From assembly GCA_035578155.1 (NCBI GenBank), contig JAPWDM010000003.1:64534142-64598141 (forward strand): DNA of 64,000 nucleotides. Direction: 5' to 3'. The stretch comes from Brachynemurus nebulosus (lineage: Eukaryota; Arthropoda; Insecta; Neuroptera; Myrmeleontidae). The notes beneath the pieces were generated by a model that worked only from the letters and a program-made list of their open reading frames with translations, made no database searches and was not told where the DNA came from. Position 1 is the stretch's first letter, and the number at the start of each line of letters is the position of its first letter. Position numbers and translations under genes: made by a program. Of the stretch, positions 35,526 through 47,729 are shown piece after piece.

Positions 35526-36853
35526 GTAGGTTTTCGAAGTCGTTCTTTTCATTTTTGCCAAAATTGACCATGTAGAATCCCTAGAAAAAACACTTCTCTC
35601 GAATCAGTCATATTTCTAAAAGAATTTTCTCATTTTGACAACAAAAATGAAAAATTCACCCTTCTTTAGCCAATCATCGTAATTCAAATCACTTCTATCA
35701 AGCTTGATTTGAGGAAAAAAAAATTTATTTTAATGACGTCATTAAGTTTACTCAAATTTCTTAGTGCTTTGGAAACCATAAATTAAATGATAGAATGATA
35801 AAACTGGAAGCGAATTCTAGGTTTTCGACGTCATTCTTTTCATTTTTACTAAAATTAACCATCTGGAACCATTAGAAAAAGATTTTCCAAAGACAAATTT
35901 GTTATTTGGTAGTAAAAATGAAAAGCTGGCACCGGTATCCCACTAGTGATAAAACCTTAGACGCGCCTCTGACAATATCCTCCCACCCACTCAGTACCTT
36001 TTAATTAATTCTTATTAAATAATTGATATAAATATCAAAACACTCACTCTGGCATTATAGCGATGAGAAAATACATATCTTACATCAGTGTTTACAACTT
36101 ATTTACATAGACAAATGTAAACAAGACAATATTATCATTTATTTGTAAACTAACAACATGTATAACGTTCCATCGTGGTGTGGGACTAAAATTGAAAACG
36201 ACGCCGTGCGTCATATCGTCGTTTTACGTGTAAATAAAGCGACGCATCGTTGTCGTCATGATCGTACTTTCGTAGTATATGTTCTTTCGTTTCACTGAAC
36301 ACCATCAACCAAAACCAAAGTGAGATAACAGTGTTGTTGTTACTGTCTTGCGACATTTTCACCGCCCAACACCCGCCAAAATCCATCCATGACTAATTAA
36401 ACATATTTCACAAACTTGAATTGAACATCACAGACAATTTTGTTTTCAATCAGTGCACTCGTTGAAGTCTAAATATGTAGAATCTTCTATGTCTATGTGT
36501 GTATATATATTTCGTCGTAATTAATTAAAATCAAAGTAAACATAAATTAGATATTTATAGTCAGAAAATAGATATTTTAGGTTTTTGGTCTTTTAAGTTG
36601 TAGCGAAAGTGAGTTTGTTTTGTTCTTCCACCTCGAAACTTCGTAGAGGTAGCTGAATGAACATGGGAGGACATAGGCTGTTTTTTACCTCGAAAAATAT
36701 CCTATTCCCGCGAAAAAGTATATTCAAAACGTTTTCTTATCTTATCTCAACATCTTAGTCAGTCGACCTAAAACTTTGAGAATATAGGCTATTTTTTTTT
36801 CATGAGAAAACATCCCATTCCTAAGGGAAAATTTATTTAAAAACTGATTAACT

Positions 36854-37722
36854 TTAAGGGAGGAGTTCACCCCAGAAACGGCTAATAAACTAATTTTTTT
36901 CGAATCTCTTTTTTTTTTTTATTTTGTTCTGTGGTTCTTTACAAACACGGTGATACATATGAAACATGGCCAAAGAATTTTTTTTCAAATAGAAAAATAT
37001 TTATTTGTGAGCCGCTGCACAGCCAAGTTGCTGCTCCTTTGCAGACAACGCTCGCCCTCCCCCTCGCGATTTGATCAGTAATATTTAGTTTTGGTGTGCA
37101 CATGAGTTATAGTATGCACTGAGATAATGTTCTTTTATTTGTTTGCCTTTGTAAACGTATTTTCTCAAAGTTGATTTGTTTTTTTCAACATCTGCTTTGT
37201 ATGTCATCTGCTTATTTCCCGAAAGTTGTGTTTTTCAAAACAAGAAAAATCATATCTCAAGTTGTAGAAAAGATAGAGACTTAGTTTTTTTTAAATTTTG
37301 TTCATAAACATATTGCGCATAAAGTGGAGTATGCCTTTTCCATTTGAACAATTGTAACTATTTTTAAATATTTTTTTTTAAATGAAAAATTAGGTTTTAT
37401 AATTTTTACAAAATTTGGGTTACAATTTTATAGTTAATTTTTAAAATTACCTGAAACCCATACTCAGCTTTATGGACAGATCCTTTAAAAATAAAGTAAT
37501 GAAAAAATATTTAAAAAATATTCATTACTTTTTGAGATATGGCATTCCTTGTAAACGCTTAAAAACTTGTGAAAAAGGCCCCCCTCCCCCCACAGGGAAG
37601 AGTAATGAATGTTTCAAAAACAAAATTTTTCTATTTCAAACCCTCCTTAATTTGAAAAAAATTTCAACAAGCAAAATAATCATAAATAAAAAAGTTGCTT
37701 TTTTATTTGAACTCCCCCTTAA
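36854..37722. mobile_element. TTAA-flanked TIR element, family 3, complete
   Basis: Left TTAAGGGAGGAGTTCA and right TGAACTCCCCCTTAA, with TTAA at 36854-36857 and 37719-37722. It is 869 bp. The right half recurs in inverse orientation at 53797-54225. It lies in a headcase intron. Open frames within are AT-driven and not conserved between copies. Confidence 0.8.
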
Positions 37723-38118
37723 GCAAATTTAAAAAGAACATCCAGGCAACAGAGATAAATCGAATCGCTCAAATGCGTTTCTTCCAAACACTCATCAAAT
37801 CTTGCTGTAATTTTTATTACAAATTTTTCTGGTGTAATTAATTGACTTTAGAAACAAAATTAAATAGGGCACAAATCATTTGGATTTTACAAAAATTTGA
37901 TAGACAAAAAAAATTGCGCGCTATAGTTAGTAAAAATTAGAGAGAACATTGGGTGTAGGTTACTTTTTATCTCGGAGAAAACTCTAATTGTCGAATGAAG
38001 CCCTCTGGTAATTGCTAGTTAAATAAATAATTTAATACATTCTTCAGAAGTAGAAGAACTCTCGAAGTATTAAGCCACCGTAAAATGTGGATTAACAATC
38101 GATTTTTCTTTGTTCCAG

Positions 38119-38307
38119 GTCCAACAAGATATGCGCATCATGTACCTAGGTGCCGTGTGTATGGCATGTCTTGAAGCCAAAGACGAATCACGTGCCATAT
38201 ATTGTACAAAATGTGGTACTCAATGGAAGGGGTCGTCATTAGTTTTGGGAACATGCTATTCTTATGATATATTTGCGGCCATGCCTTGCTGTATAGATAG
38301 ATTTAAT
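38119..38307 (+). CDS. hdc: Headcase, internal exon (second of three visible)
   Basis: A phase-0 exon of 63 codons between the acceptor 'tttctttgttccag' and the donor AAT|GTAAGT. It begins VQQDMRIMYLGAVCMACLEA and continues with AIYCTKCGTQWKGSSLVLGT, then CYSYDIFAAMPCCIDRFN. These are the best conserved Headcase/HECA blocks: the C-x2-C pairs CMAC and CTKC, the W-x-GSS-x3-LGT block, and YDIFAAMPCC. The cysteine pairs are presumed zinc ligands, from family knowledge. Reading past the donor runs on for 33 codons before a stop, but that is intron. Confidence 0.97.
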
Positions 38308-38369
38308 GTAAGTATATTATTTCAACTATGGCAAATTTTTGTTCCAAGTGGAATGACACTCGAGGAGGC

Positions 38370-38440
38370 GATCGATAGCGTAGGTGTTGAGGCAGTTGAT
38401 TGCTAATCGAGAGATCGTGGGTTCAAGTCTCATTCGATCC
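38370..38440 (+). tRNA. tRNA-Ser(GCU)-like sequence, pseudogene or SINE head
   Basis: Acceptor-like GATCGAT pairs with TTCGATC. An A-box-like TAGCGTAGGTG, an anticodon arm with loop TTGCTAA (GCU) and a B-box GGTTCAAGTCT follow in the right order. A run of Ts just after (38451-38461) would terminate Pol III. The D arm does not fold well, and the long variable arm of tRNA-Ser is missing. It is more likely a tRNA-derived SINE head or pseudogene than a working tRNA. It lies in the headcase intron, on the sense strand. Confidence 0.35.
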
Positions 38441-39074
38441 AGTTGGACAATTTTTTTTTTATATTATGTTGAAATTTCGACCAAATTCTTGCATCTACAA
38501 CATATTTCGATGATATAAATGTTTTATATCAACAACAAGAAAAACGTACCCACCCAGAAATTGTTGGAAAAAGCGGAGCGAGTGATGGGTGGCGTAAACG
38601 ATAAAGAATGGTTATTATTGCGTTTGTTGGTCAAAAGAACAGATCATCTTTCGAATGAGTAAACACCACTGCTGTGTGTTGTGCCGTATGTTTTGTGTGC
38701 TGTTGAAATCAGAATGTGATACCCTCTCATAAATCTGACGGAAACTTATGTTTCTCAACAAAACTTTCAATTTCTATGGTCGAATGCATTTTTACGCTTA
38801 TTTAGATGACATAAAGTTATACGATGTCCAATTCGTGTTTGGCGTCGTCACATGGTGACGCTTATAATTCATGGCATTATCGAGCGTCGACATACACGTA
38901 CATATATGCATGCGTTTTTGTTTTTTTGTGTTATTTTGTATTACGTTCGGTTAGTTGGTCATATAATATAAAATGCTTCGTCTGTCTGAGTGTCAGTAGG
39001 ATTTTGACATCTTTTCTACGATGAAAAACATAAATAATTAATATTTGAAAGGTTTATTTTGTGAAAATCCAGTA

Positions 39075-39310
39075 AAAAGAAAAGATGTTTCTACGACGAT
39101 GACATTTTCTTGATCTTCAAGTGATTACTTGTTTAAATCGATATTAGACTATTCCTAGTTGAGAACTTGATATTATGAACAATAATTGATGAGAATTTAT
39201 ATTGAATTATAACATATATGTTCTGCTAATTGCATAAAAATGACCATAATACTTACTGTATCCGGTTCGAAGGACCAATGAATGCTTATTCATACGATGT
39301 TTAACATTGT
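39075..39310 (+). repeat. Dispersed repeat (family E), copy 2, next to a splice acceptor
   Basis: Copy of 24165-24370. It ends within ~30 bases of the acceptor of the last headcase exon (AG at 39337-39338), so the repeat may supply part of the branch-point region. Confidence 0.75.
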
Positions 39311-39338
39311 TTCTAATATTATTTTTCTTTTGTTTCAG

Positions 39339-39512
39339 TGCAACAACTGCTATCAGCCACTGTTGTCGTACAATCAACGATTAAATTACTTCAGTGATTA
39401 TAGTCGTCTTACAAATTGTCCACACTGTAAAACACCGGACTATCACTTCGTGAAACCTTTGGCCTACTGGTTCTCGCGAGAGCAGATACAACTATATCGA
39501 CAGTGGCCATAA
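39339..39512 (+). CDS. hdc: Headcase, last exon up to the first stop (UAA)
   Basis: Acceptor 'tcttttgtttcag', then 57 codons in phase 0: CNNCYQPLLSYNQRLNYFSD and on to CPHCKTPDYHFVKPLAYW, stopping at TAA (39510-39512). HECA ends with the same CxxC ... FSxYS ... CPHC ... YHFVKP pattern, so this stop marks the normal short-form C-terminus. The three visible exons give 183 residues of the C-terminal half. The stop is followed by C (UAAC), and the frame beyond it stays open for 210 codons. Confidence 0.95.
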   Translation, partial: CNNCYQPLLSYNQRLNYFSDYSRLTNCPHCKTPDYHFVKPLAYWFSREQIQLYRQWP

Positions 39513-39561
39513 CCCATCCGCCATCTAGGCGCCTCATTTAGCAAAGCTATACCGCCGCCTA
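39510..39561 (+). promoter_or_regulatory. hdc: Candidate stop-codon readthrough signal with nested hairpins
   Basis: UAA at 39510-39512 is followed within 50 bases by an outer stem TAGGCG/CGCCTA (39526-39531 with 39556-39561). Inside it is a stem TAGC/GCTA (39539-39542 with 39546-39549) closed by an AAA loop. In Drosophila hdc a short region downstream of the UAA, with stem-loop potential, is required for readthrough. The pairing here is seen in the sequence; its function is inference. Confidence 0.55.
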
Positions 39562-40145
39562 TTAAATCTCCGCCAAAAGTGAAGAAATCATCATTGTTGA
39601 CATCACCATTGACAACCGTACGCCAGTCCACGCATATGTATCACGCGCACGCGACCCATACAACGAGCAGTTGTAGCAGTATACAATCGTCGACGTCACG
39701 TCCACGCCCCCAAGTCCCAACACCTGCACAACCGCCACTGTTGGACTTGGCATCCCGCTCGCATTTCATTCAACCGCCGGTGATTGACATGTGGACCGAT
39801 TTGGCCAGACGTTTGGATCAACAAAGTACAAATAGTGCATCAAAGAATGTTGATGGTTTGTTTCTCGAGGATCTGCGTAAAATGTGCTTAGAGGAGTCGA
39901 TACGAATATCGCCGTCAACGTCCACGTTTGACCCCGCGCTGTTACGAAACACTTTCCGTTATCCGCTGAGCACACCCGGCACGTCCACCGCGTCAGTGTC
40001 AAATTCGTCGCGAAACAAACAATCGACCACCGTGGAAGATCGTGAAAATCAGGGTCTTTTGTGGCAACAGTTGGCAGGTTTGTCATTGGAGGACATATTA
40101 CCATTGAATAGATTGAATAACTATACCAATTTAAAAACCAGATAA
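39513..40145 (+). CDS. hdc: Headcase readthrough extension (210 codons after UAA)
   Basis: In the exact frame of the upstream exon and directly after the UAA, 210 codons run open to TAA at 40143-40145. Composition is clearly coding: it is GC-richer than the flanks and has few AT-run residues. The product is Ser/Thr/Pro/Gln-rich and low in cysteine, unlike the zinc-binding body. Three ordered-looking stretches stand out: DMWTDLARRLDQQ, LFLEDLRKMCLEESIRI and LLWQQLAGLSLEDILPL. In Drosophila, hdc makes a long protein by reading through an internal UAA, and the long form is needed in tracheal development. The same layout here is strong support for a conserved mechanism. No acceptor site or early ATG offers a better explanation, but a spliced form that removes the stop cannot be excluded. 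Confidence 0.8.
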   Translation, partial: PIRHLGASFSKAIPPPIKSPPKVKKSSLLTSPLTTVRQSTHMYHAHATHTTSSCSSIQSSTSRPRPQVPTPAQPPLLDLASRSHFIQPPVIDMWTDLARRLDQQSTNSASKNVDGLFLEDLRKMCLEESIRISPSTSTFDPALLRNTFRYPLSTPGTSTASVSNSSRNKQSTTVEDRENQGLLWQQLAGLSLEDILPLNRLNNYTNLKTR

Positions 40146-40575
40146 ATTTTGGAGGGAGATATAATTTTTTAATGGCGGCTTTAATTAAAATTTAATTTTG
40201 TTTCATTTATTCTCATTTTTTAAATTTTATTTAAATTGATTTATTAGCATTAATATTAGTTAGTTGTTGTAATTTTTGCATTTTTAATGACTGTTAGATT
40301 ATTTCCATATTATATTAATAATTAATAATTAAAAAAAAAATAATTAAGTAGTTTTTTTTTATAATGATTTTTATTATTTCGTTTTTACATCAATTATATT
40401 GATTTTGATTGATGCATTTTTAGTGTTTTTTATTTTTATTTTTTTTTTAAACAAAACTCCCCCCACTCTTTACCATCATCTGGAACCGGGGAAATTGGAA
40501 TCAAAATGGTGGCTTTGCTGTATAAATGATGTGCCTGGAGCAGGCGTTTAAAATAAAATCTTTTTTATATAACTA
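40146..40575 (+). other. hdc: headcase 3' UTR, first polyadenylation signal
   Basis: AT-rich sequence after the long-form stop. The first canonical AATAAA I found is at 40552-40557. Further AATAAA-like signals follow (for example ~40645), so longer 3' UTRs are possible. Confidence 0.4.
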
Positions 40576-43500
40576 AATGAACTTTGTGACGTTTAACGAA
40601 CTTTTTCTAAGAAAAAAAATTTTGATACAATTTATTATTATTATTAGTGAAAAAATAAACGTTAGATTTTTTTAGTATTTTGGTCAGGACATATTGTTAA
40701 CGCGCGATTAATTGTGGGTGAAAAAGCACAATGACATTTCACCTCAAACTGTTTTTGCTTTGAGTTCTACAAAAGAAAAAATAAAAAAAAAATTGGATTA
40801 AATATATATTGATTATTATTATCACACGAAATGCATATATTTCTTAAGAAAAGTATGTATTTTCACAAATTTATATTATTTAATAAATATATATATATTA
40901 AAAAAAAAAAAAATATTAAATTTAGATGTGTTAGGATTTAGATGTTTTATTATATTTATACTATTTATAAGTAAGTTTAACTACTCATTTAGAGATGCCA
41001 AAACCCGTCGTACTGAACAAAACAATTCTATCTTAAAATTTTTTAATTGTTTTTGTTCTAAGTACATTTTGGGTAAAATATCTCATGATTTGCTGTGTAC
41101 CCTCAATAATTGTAGAATGAGTTTTTGATCCATTACGTAGTTAAAATGCTTGCGTTTACTTTGCACAAGTACAAACAAACGGAAATATCCACTCTTTTGG
41201 GTTTCCTTTTTAATTTACAGTATCCAATCATTTTGGAAATTCATTTCTGTTTTCTTCTACGTATTTTTGTATTGGATGTTGTAAATTTTTATCAGCAATA
41301 ATTGTTCGTTAAGAATTTCTTTTCATTTTTTTTTTTTTTTGTTTTTTGTTTTGTTTTTTTTGGATGGCGTAAATGTATTTCTACGTACGGTGTGGAAAAT
41401 GAAGTTTCATTTGAAAATAACTGGCTACTGAGATACGTGAAATTTATAAGACTAATTTTTCTAATAAAATAAAAATTCGCCAAAATTACATGAAACAATC
41501 CTTTTTGCAATATTTTTAAAAAAAAATTTAACATAAGTAACTATTAGAAAATTATTAAAATTAGGTAAGATTTTCTACGATCACGATCATCGATTTCATT
41601 ATTGACGTAATTCATCCAAATCATCGCATCCTTGCATGCACATTCATCAATTTCCATATCTTTTCGATACGATTAATTGTATACGATCGATTATCAATCG
41701 ATCCTGTGCGATTAATCGGACGGGGAATCACTTATCTGAATTGGTAACTACGTTTGTTACAATTTTTTAAATGATTCCCAATTTTCAAAATCATAACACA
41801 TTTTTACTCTTTACTGCCAACGGCCTCATAAAAGTAAATTAATGTATTCAAATTTGACGTTAACGTTTGTTCACACGTCTTAATTCAAATGAACTATTAT
41901 TACGTAAAAAAAAATTGTATGCGTGTAATTCTCTGCCGTGTATGTGTGTGTGTGTGTTTGCAGTTGTTTCCTTTGTTTCCTTCGTTATTTAGGTTTCTTT
42001 TTCTTTGTAATATATTGTGTATTATTATGCATAAAATATCATTGTGATTTTTGAGATTTATCTTAAAATAATAAAACATTTCAGGGAATGGTGATTATGA
42101 AAATTAATTTTTTTTTAGCTAGTACCTAGCGAGCTCGGTATTTGATTGACGATAACAAAATAATAACTCGATCCTATTCACCGAAATCGCATTTGTGTGA
42201 TGTTTGGAAGTCATTTTTTAAAAAAAAGATATTTAATGATAAAAGCCGGTTTCTGTTGATATAATTAGTATATTACTGCTATAGTACAATGCATATTACA
42301 ATTTATTTTATTTTATTTTATTTTGAGAGAGACATTTCGGTATCGTAAAACGGGATGAATAATTACACTTTTTCTGACGTATTAAATGATATATTAAATG
42401 ATACAGTACAGACTAAAATTCATATTTACATTTTAAACTGTAATGACTTAATTGTCAAACTTTGGTCAGCCCTGTTACGTAAAATCTACCCACCTGTCAT
42501 TTATGTCTATTAGTTAGTCCTCTTTGCGTCTCTGTTGATCTCACAGGCGTATTTTGACATAAGTTATCATTTTAAATAACTATTAATTTACACATTTTTA
42601 ACAAATAAAAGGAATTGGAATACGAAATTTACTATCCTTTTGAACATAATCACAACGAATTAACTTAACCTAACCTAATTTTTGCATTTAATTTGCCAGA
42701 ACTAATCCAGTGTTGTACAACCCGTTTTACGATATCTACGACTCAATAAAAATGACGCTAGTTGAATATTTTTCTTTACGTTACGTTAACCTAGCAGATC
42801 CCGGCTTTAGTTATTTACGTACGATTTGATTCATTTAATCGTTAATTGTGTTAGATATTTAATGTTATTTTATTGGAATAAATTTATATTTTAATATATT
42901 AATAATATTTTATTCAAATGCCACTTTCGTTTTTATTTGTAAATCTAAAAAAAACAATAAACATAACCCCTCCACCTCTAAATAAAAAAATAAACTTCTT
43001 TCAATTATTTCAACTCTACAATAGTAAAATTACAAATTTAAAAAAAATCTAAAGCAGATAATTAAAATAAATGTTTCTAAAACTGAAGAAATACAAACAA
43101 TATATAAAATACGTGAAACTTCATAGATATTTTAAAATTATTATATTTAAACAAAAAAAAAAATAAACCCGTTAAAAAAAATATAAAAAAGCCTTTTTAT
43201 TATCAAGTTTGATGTACAAAAAAAGAAACAAATATCTCATGTTGAATAACAAAAATAAAAAAAGAATTAAATCAAATTTTGTTAAATACAGCATCATTTT
43301 ACAAATCACAGTACAATTTTTGATGTTATATTTGTGTGACTAAATCAATTCAAAAAGATGAAAAAAAAAATTAATAGTAAATAAATGTTTTAAATCTGTA
43401 ATATAGAAAAAAAAATATTTATGAATACTACAGTTTCATTACTGACAACAAATACTTAGGTACAATTTTTCAAATGTATAGAAGAAATTATTTTGAATTT

Positions 43501-46500
43501 TTGTTTGAAAATTATATAACCATAGTTAAATAAAAAAAAATTCAAGGTATTATTACAATTTCTGATAAACTTATTCAGTTCGAACCTGAATTAATTTAAA
43601 ATTCATCGAAACTATTTGAAATAAATTGTAATAATACACAAAAAATTTTCTGTGACAGAAGTGAAACTTCCTATGTACAAAAAGATAATAACAGTTGTTT
43701 TATTAAAATCTATTAAATGCCTAACAGTTACAGCATATTTTAAAATAAAAAAGAAAATGTTACTATTTTTGCCAAAGCAGTACTGTCCCCACTTTGTTTG
43801 GGTTTCGAAAATCATTATGAAACCGTGTAGTATGTTGTGTCTAACCACTCAGAAAAACCACAAAACTACCCGCATTTTGTTTTCTATGGGGGTATTTTTT
43901 TTTATAGTAGGGACGTGTCGTTCACACGATAGTCCAGACATTTTTACTTTGTGTAAGAAGTTTCACTTCAAAAACCAAAAAGATATCTGTTTCGTTAATT
44001 TATCAGTATTGTTTAAAAATATTCAAGTAACAATATCCATCCGAACAATCAAATTCCACGTACTTCCATCATTTTAAATAAATTTTTTAAAATATAGAAA
44101 AACAAAATGTTTAAAATAAAAAAAACTATTTGCATGATTTAAAAAAAAAAATATAAAAAACTATTCGTTAACATATGCGCGTTAGCTACTAGGCTATTAT
44201 ATACAAAAGTAATATCATACAACATTTTAGGCGAAACAAATATTCAGTTTTTTGTAGTATGAAAGTGGCAAAACTCCATAATTTTTTTTGGCTGAATGTA
44301 TATATAAAATTATTATCGGACATACAGAGACATCTCTGATTTGTTCATTAATAATTTTAAATTCAGCCATTAAAAAAATATAAACTTAACCTTATAAATA
44401 ATTTAAAAAGTAATTATAAAAAATATGTATGTCGTAGAGAAATTGCTTCAAGTACAAAAACAGTTTGTTACTTCTGCAAATTTTATAATATATAAATAAT
44501 TTAAAAATACAAATTCATATAAACAATTGTTAAGATTAAAATATCCTTATCCAGTTCTAATTAACCACTAACGAAATATATAAATACTAATAGACAATTC
44601 TGGTGTTTTATCTATTATTTTCTTTTTTAATTTTTTATTAATAGTATAAAATATTTTTAATTATAGAAAAAAGAGAATACAACAATTTTGTGATCGTTTA
44701 AAAAAAAAACTTTGACATTATAATTTCGATTTTTCGATCACCTAAAAATTTATAATCAATCTGTCACGAAAAAAAGTTTGATTATAAATATTTTTCCATT
44801 TGGAGTGGTGAAAAAATATTCTAGTCACTTTATAATCTGTTGAAATTTATGTTTTTGTTAATATTTAAATAAATTAGTGATGTATATTTTTTTTTAATAT
44901 TAATTAAAAGACGTTAAAATTTGACTAAAAAAATTGGTTGTAAATGAAGAAAAAGTCAAATAAATCCAAATTCTATCTGTGATAACGAAGTCGAAAACAA
45001 CAGTAAAAGTCAAAATTTTAAAAATTATTTTCGCGGAATTCTCTTCTTTCTATAATAATTGATAAATTTATTTAGTTCAGCCGGCTTTTCGTATATATTA
45101 TAAATATATAGTTTCAAATATCGTGCGTGTGTGTGTAATCGAATGAATGGTTTAACAAAATTACTAAAACGTTATTAAAAATCTAGATAAAAAAATATTT
45201 ATGCTATTTAGTGCTTACTGTGTTTACCTCCGAAGGGTCTTTGTCGTACCCTAAATTTGTTTTCGAGTAATTTGTTTATTTAATAATTTAAAACGAAAAA
45301 TACTATGTACAAATGATAGAATATTCCGCCATATTAAACTGTCAAAAAATTTAAGGTTATGTGTGCGACGTCAGTTTGTACATGGTACACAAATCGTCAT
45401 AAGTATTTCGAACTAAAAAAAAATAGTTGTTCCAATATTCTTCAATTTTTACGTTCTAGTTATCTTAGATTCGTGTAGTGTGGTAGTTTTCTTTTATAAA
45501 TTATTAAAAATAATTTCTGTGTACACTTGTTTTTATATAATATTTGATGTTTTGCTTTCGGTCTTCCCCCCGTTGATTTACCCAAAAAATTAATTCTTCT
45601 CTTAATCCACTGTTACGATTTTACGGATTGTATGGAAGAAGATAAAAAAGTTAAAAAAAAGTAAATTAAATATTAAAATATAAATGTAATTATAAATAAC
45701 TATATAAAGTAAAAAAATATTCTGGCCTAATGAAAGAATAGAAGCTAAAAAAGAAATTTTGAAGGCTCTATTGAAAAGAATATTTTTTTCGTTTTCGATA
45801 TCGTATAATATATTAATAATTAATCAATTTAATAATTATATGAGAAAAATTATTATTGTAAATAGCATTTTTGATATTAAATTCGGAAAATATTACGTTT
45901 TTTTTTCTAAAGAAAAATCGTATTTTTGGTATACTATGTAGTAAACTACACACTATCTCTATGTTTGTCAAACTATATTAAAATTAAACTAAAAATTACT
46001 ATTAGATTGTAAGTCGTACATGTTTTTTATACGGAGAAAATTTAAAAAAAAATACATAATACGAATTATATTAGTTTTTAAGTGTTCAGGAAGGGGCAGT
46101 AATATCACACAAACGTCAAAAATAAGCACCAAAAATATTCTCGCACATTCCTGATTTATCGACAACATAACCATTAACTTGCAGCAATTGATACAACAAA
46201 ACGATTGTGTCGATTGCCTTCACGTACATATAGTGTTCGTTTGTGTGATAGATCTGCAGCAGACGCGTCGAATGGCAGCCATGTTTGTAACGGGCATCTG
46301 TCGAATCTGGTTGGTATTGCTGGTAGAGAGGACCAAAAGTCAGAAATGTTTAATGAACGGCGGACTTTAGGATGTCTACAATACATAAATACTATTAATA
46401 TTCTTCGGTGTCGCAAAATATTTCGTATTATTGCAAAAATATCAAAACTAATTACCTATTACAAACTATATCAACTACTGATGACAAACAGAAATATATT

Positions 46501-47729
46501 CTACGTACAGTGAAATCCTGATTTGGCGACGCGTTTAAATTGGTATCGAAATTAGAAGAAAGGTACGCAAACGGATAATTAGTATACAATTTCTTCAAAT
46601 TAATTAGAAGTATTTCGTTTTAAAAAATTTTTGTGTTTTTGATATCAAAATCTTTACGAAAATTTTTACCGGACTCTCATCAAAAATATTGTGTTGTCGA
46701 TGTTACTTGGAGTGTCTCCATATTTAATTTTGTTTTCGAGCAGTCCAAACATCATATTTTTTAAAGTTTTATAAAAATAGTTATTATTGTTTTAAAAAAG
46801 GAAATCGTATTAAAAACGTATATTATATTATATAAATGTTTTCTTTTAAAGCAATTTTTAGTGATCTTCAAATGAGTCCAGAGCATCATGAAACCATTGA
46901 ACAGTACACAAGAGTGATTTTTTGTACAACGAATAATATTTACGTCCTCATTTTTGGTTTTACTTCTTACCCCAATCGAGTGATTTTGATTCTAAAATAA
47001 AATTTAATAACTCCATAGAATTTCATTCAATAAATAAAAATGTTTGTTATTCAAAATAAAATCTTCAATCTTATATTTTTACTGATGATAACATAATACT
47101 CGAAAGCTACCTAGTAACTTTATAATTTGTTTTTGGTAAAAAGTGACATAGAAAACATTTTCATATTTTGGACATTTTCGTTCGATTTTTCGTAGTTTTT
47201 CTCAATCTACCACTTCTTTGGATCACTTTTTTTACACCATGTTCGTTGTACAAATTAATTACTGAAAATTTTTAATGCAATGTTCGTTTAAATAATTATA
47301 TATTGTATTAAAAAAAAATGCTATTTAAATAAAGAGAAATGAACCTTATATACATATTATATTAGTCTACATATGTGTATATCCCAAGGTACTTGGCCGA
47401 AATATAATAGAACACAAAAACCTTGGATTAGTTAGAATTTTCTATGGGAATAACCGACAGTTTATAAATAATAAATTGCCATAAATATACCTATTTAGAA
47501 GTATCTTTTAAAAGTAGAGTTTATTAGAAACAAAATATACTTTAAAATATTTATTATATTCATATTATTAAAAGTTTATTAGCGAAATTAATAGTTGAAG
47601 TGAAATGTTTAGCTACACAGTTAAAATTTTATATAGTGATGAAAAGAGATTACAAATTGCAGGTTATGTATGTGTCATTATAGGTTAATTTTTTTTTCTT
47701 AACCTCAATTTTTTATTTTGTCTTTTTAC
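40576..47729. other. Very AT-rich stretch, no gene seen
   Basis: Dominated by A/T runs. No exon, RNA gene or bounded transposon could be supported. 46178-46375 is a GC-richer island that is open on both strands but matches nothing I recognise. Part of this stretch could be extended 3' UTR of headcase. Confidence 0.45.

Noticed and set aside
39766..40104. Open frame on the minus strand under the headcase extension
   Set aside because: A shadow of the + strand coding sequence. The + frame is in phase with headcase and has ordered protein-like stretches.
43652..44077. 141-codon open frame in the AT-rich stretch
   Set aside because: It is lysine/isoleucine/phenylalanine-rich as expected for A/T runs, with no domain and no splice or promoter context.
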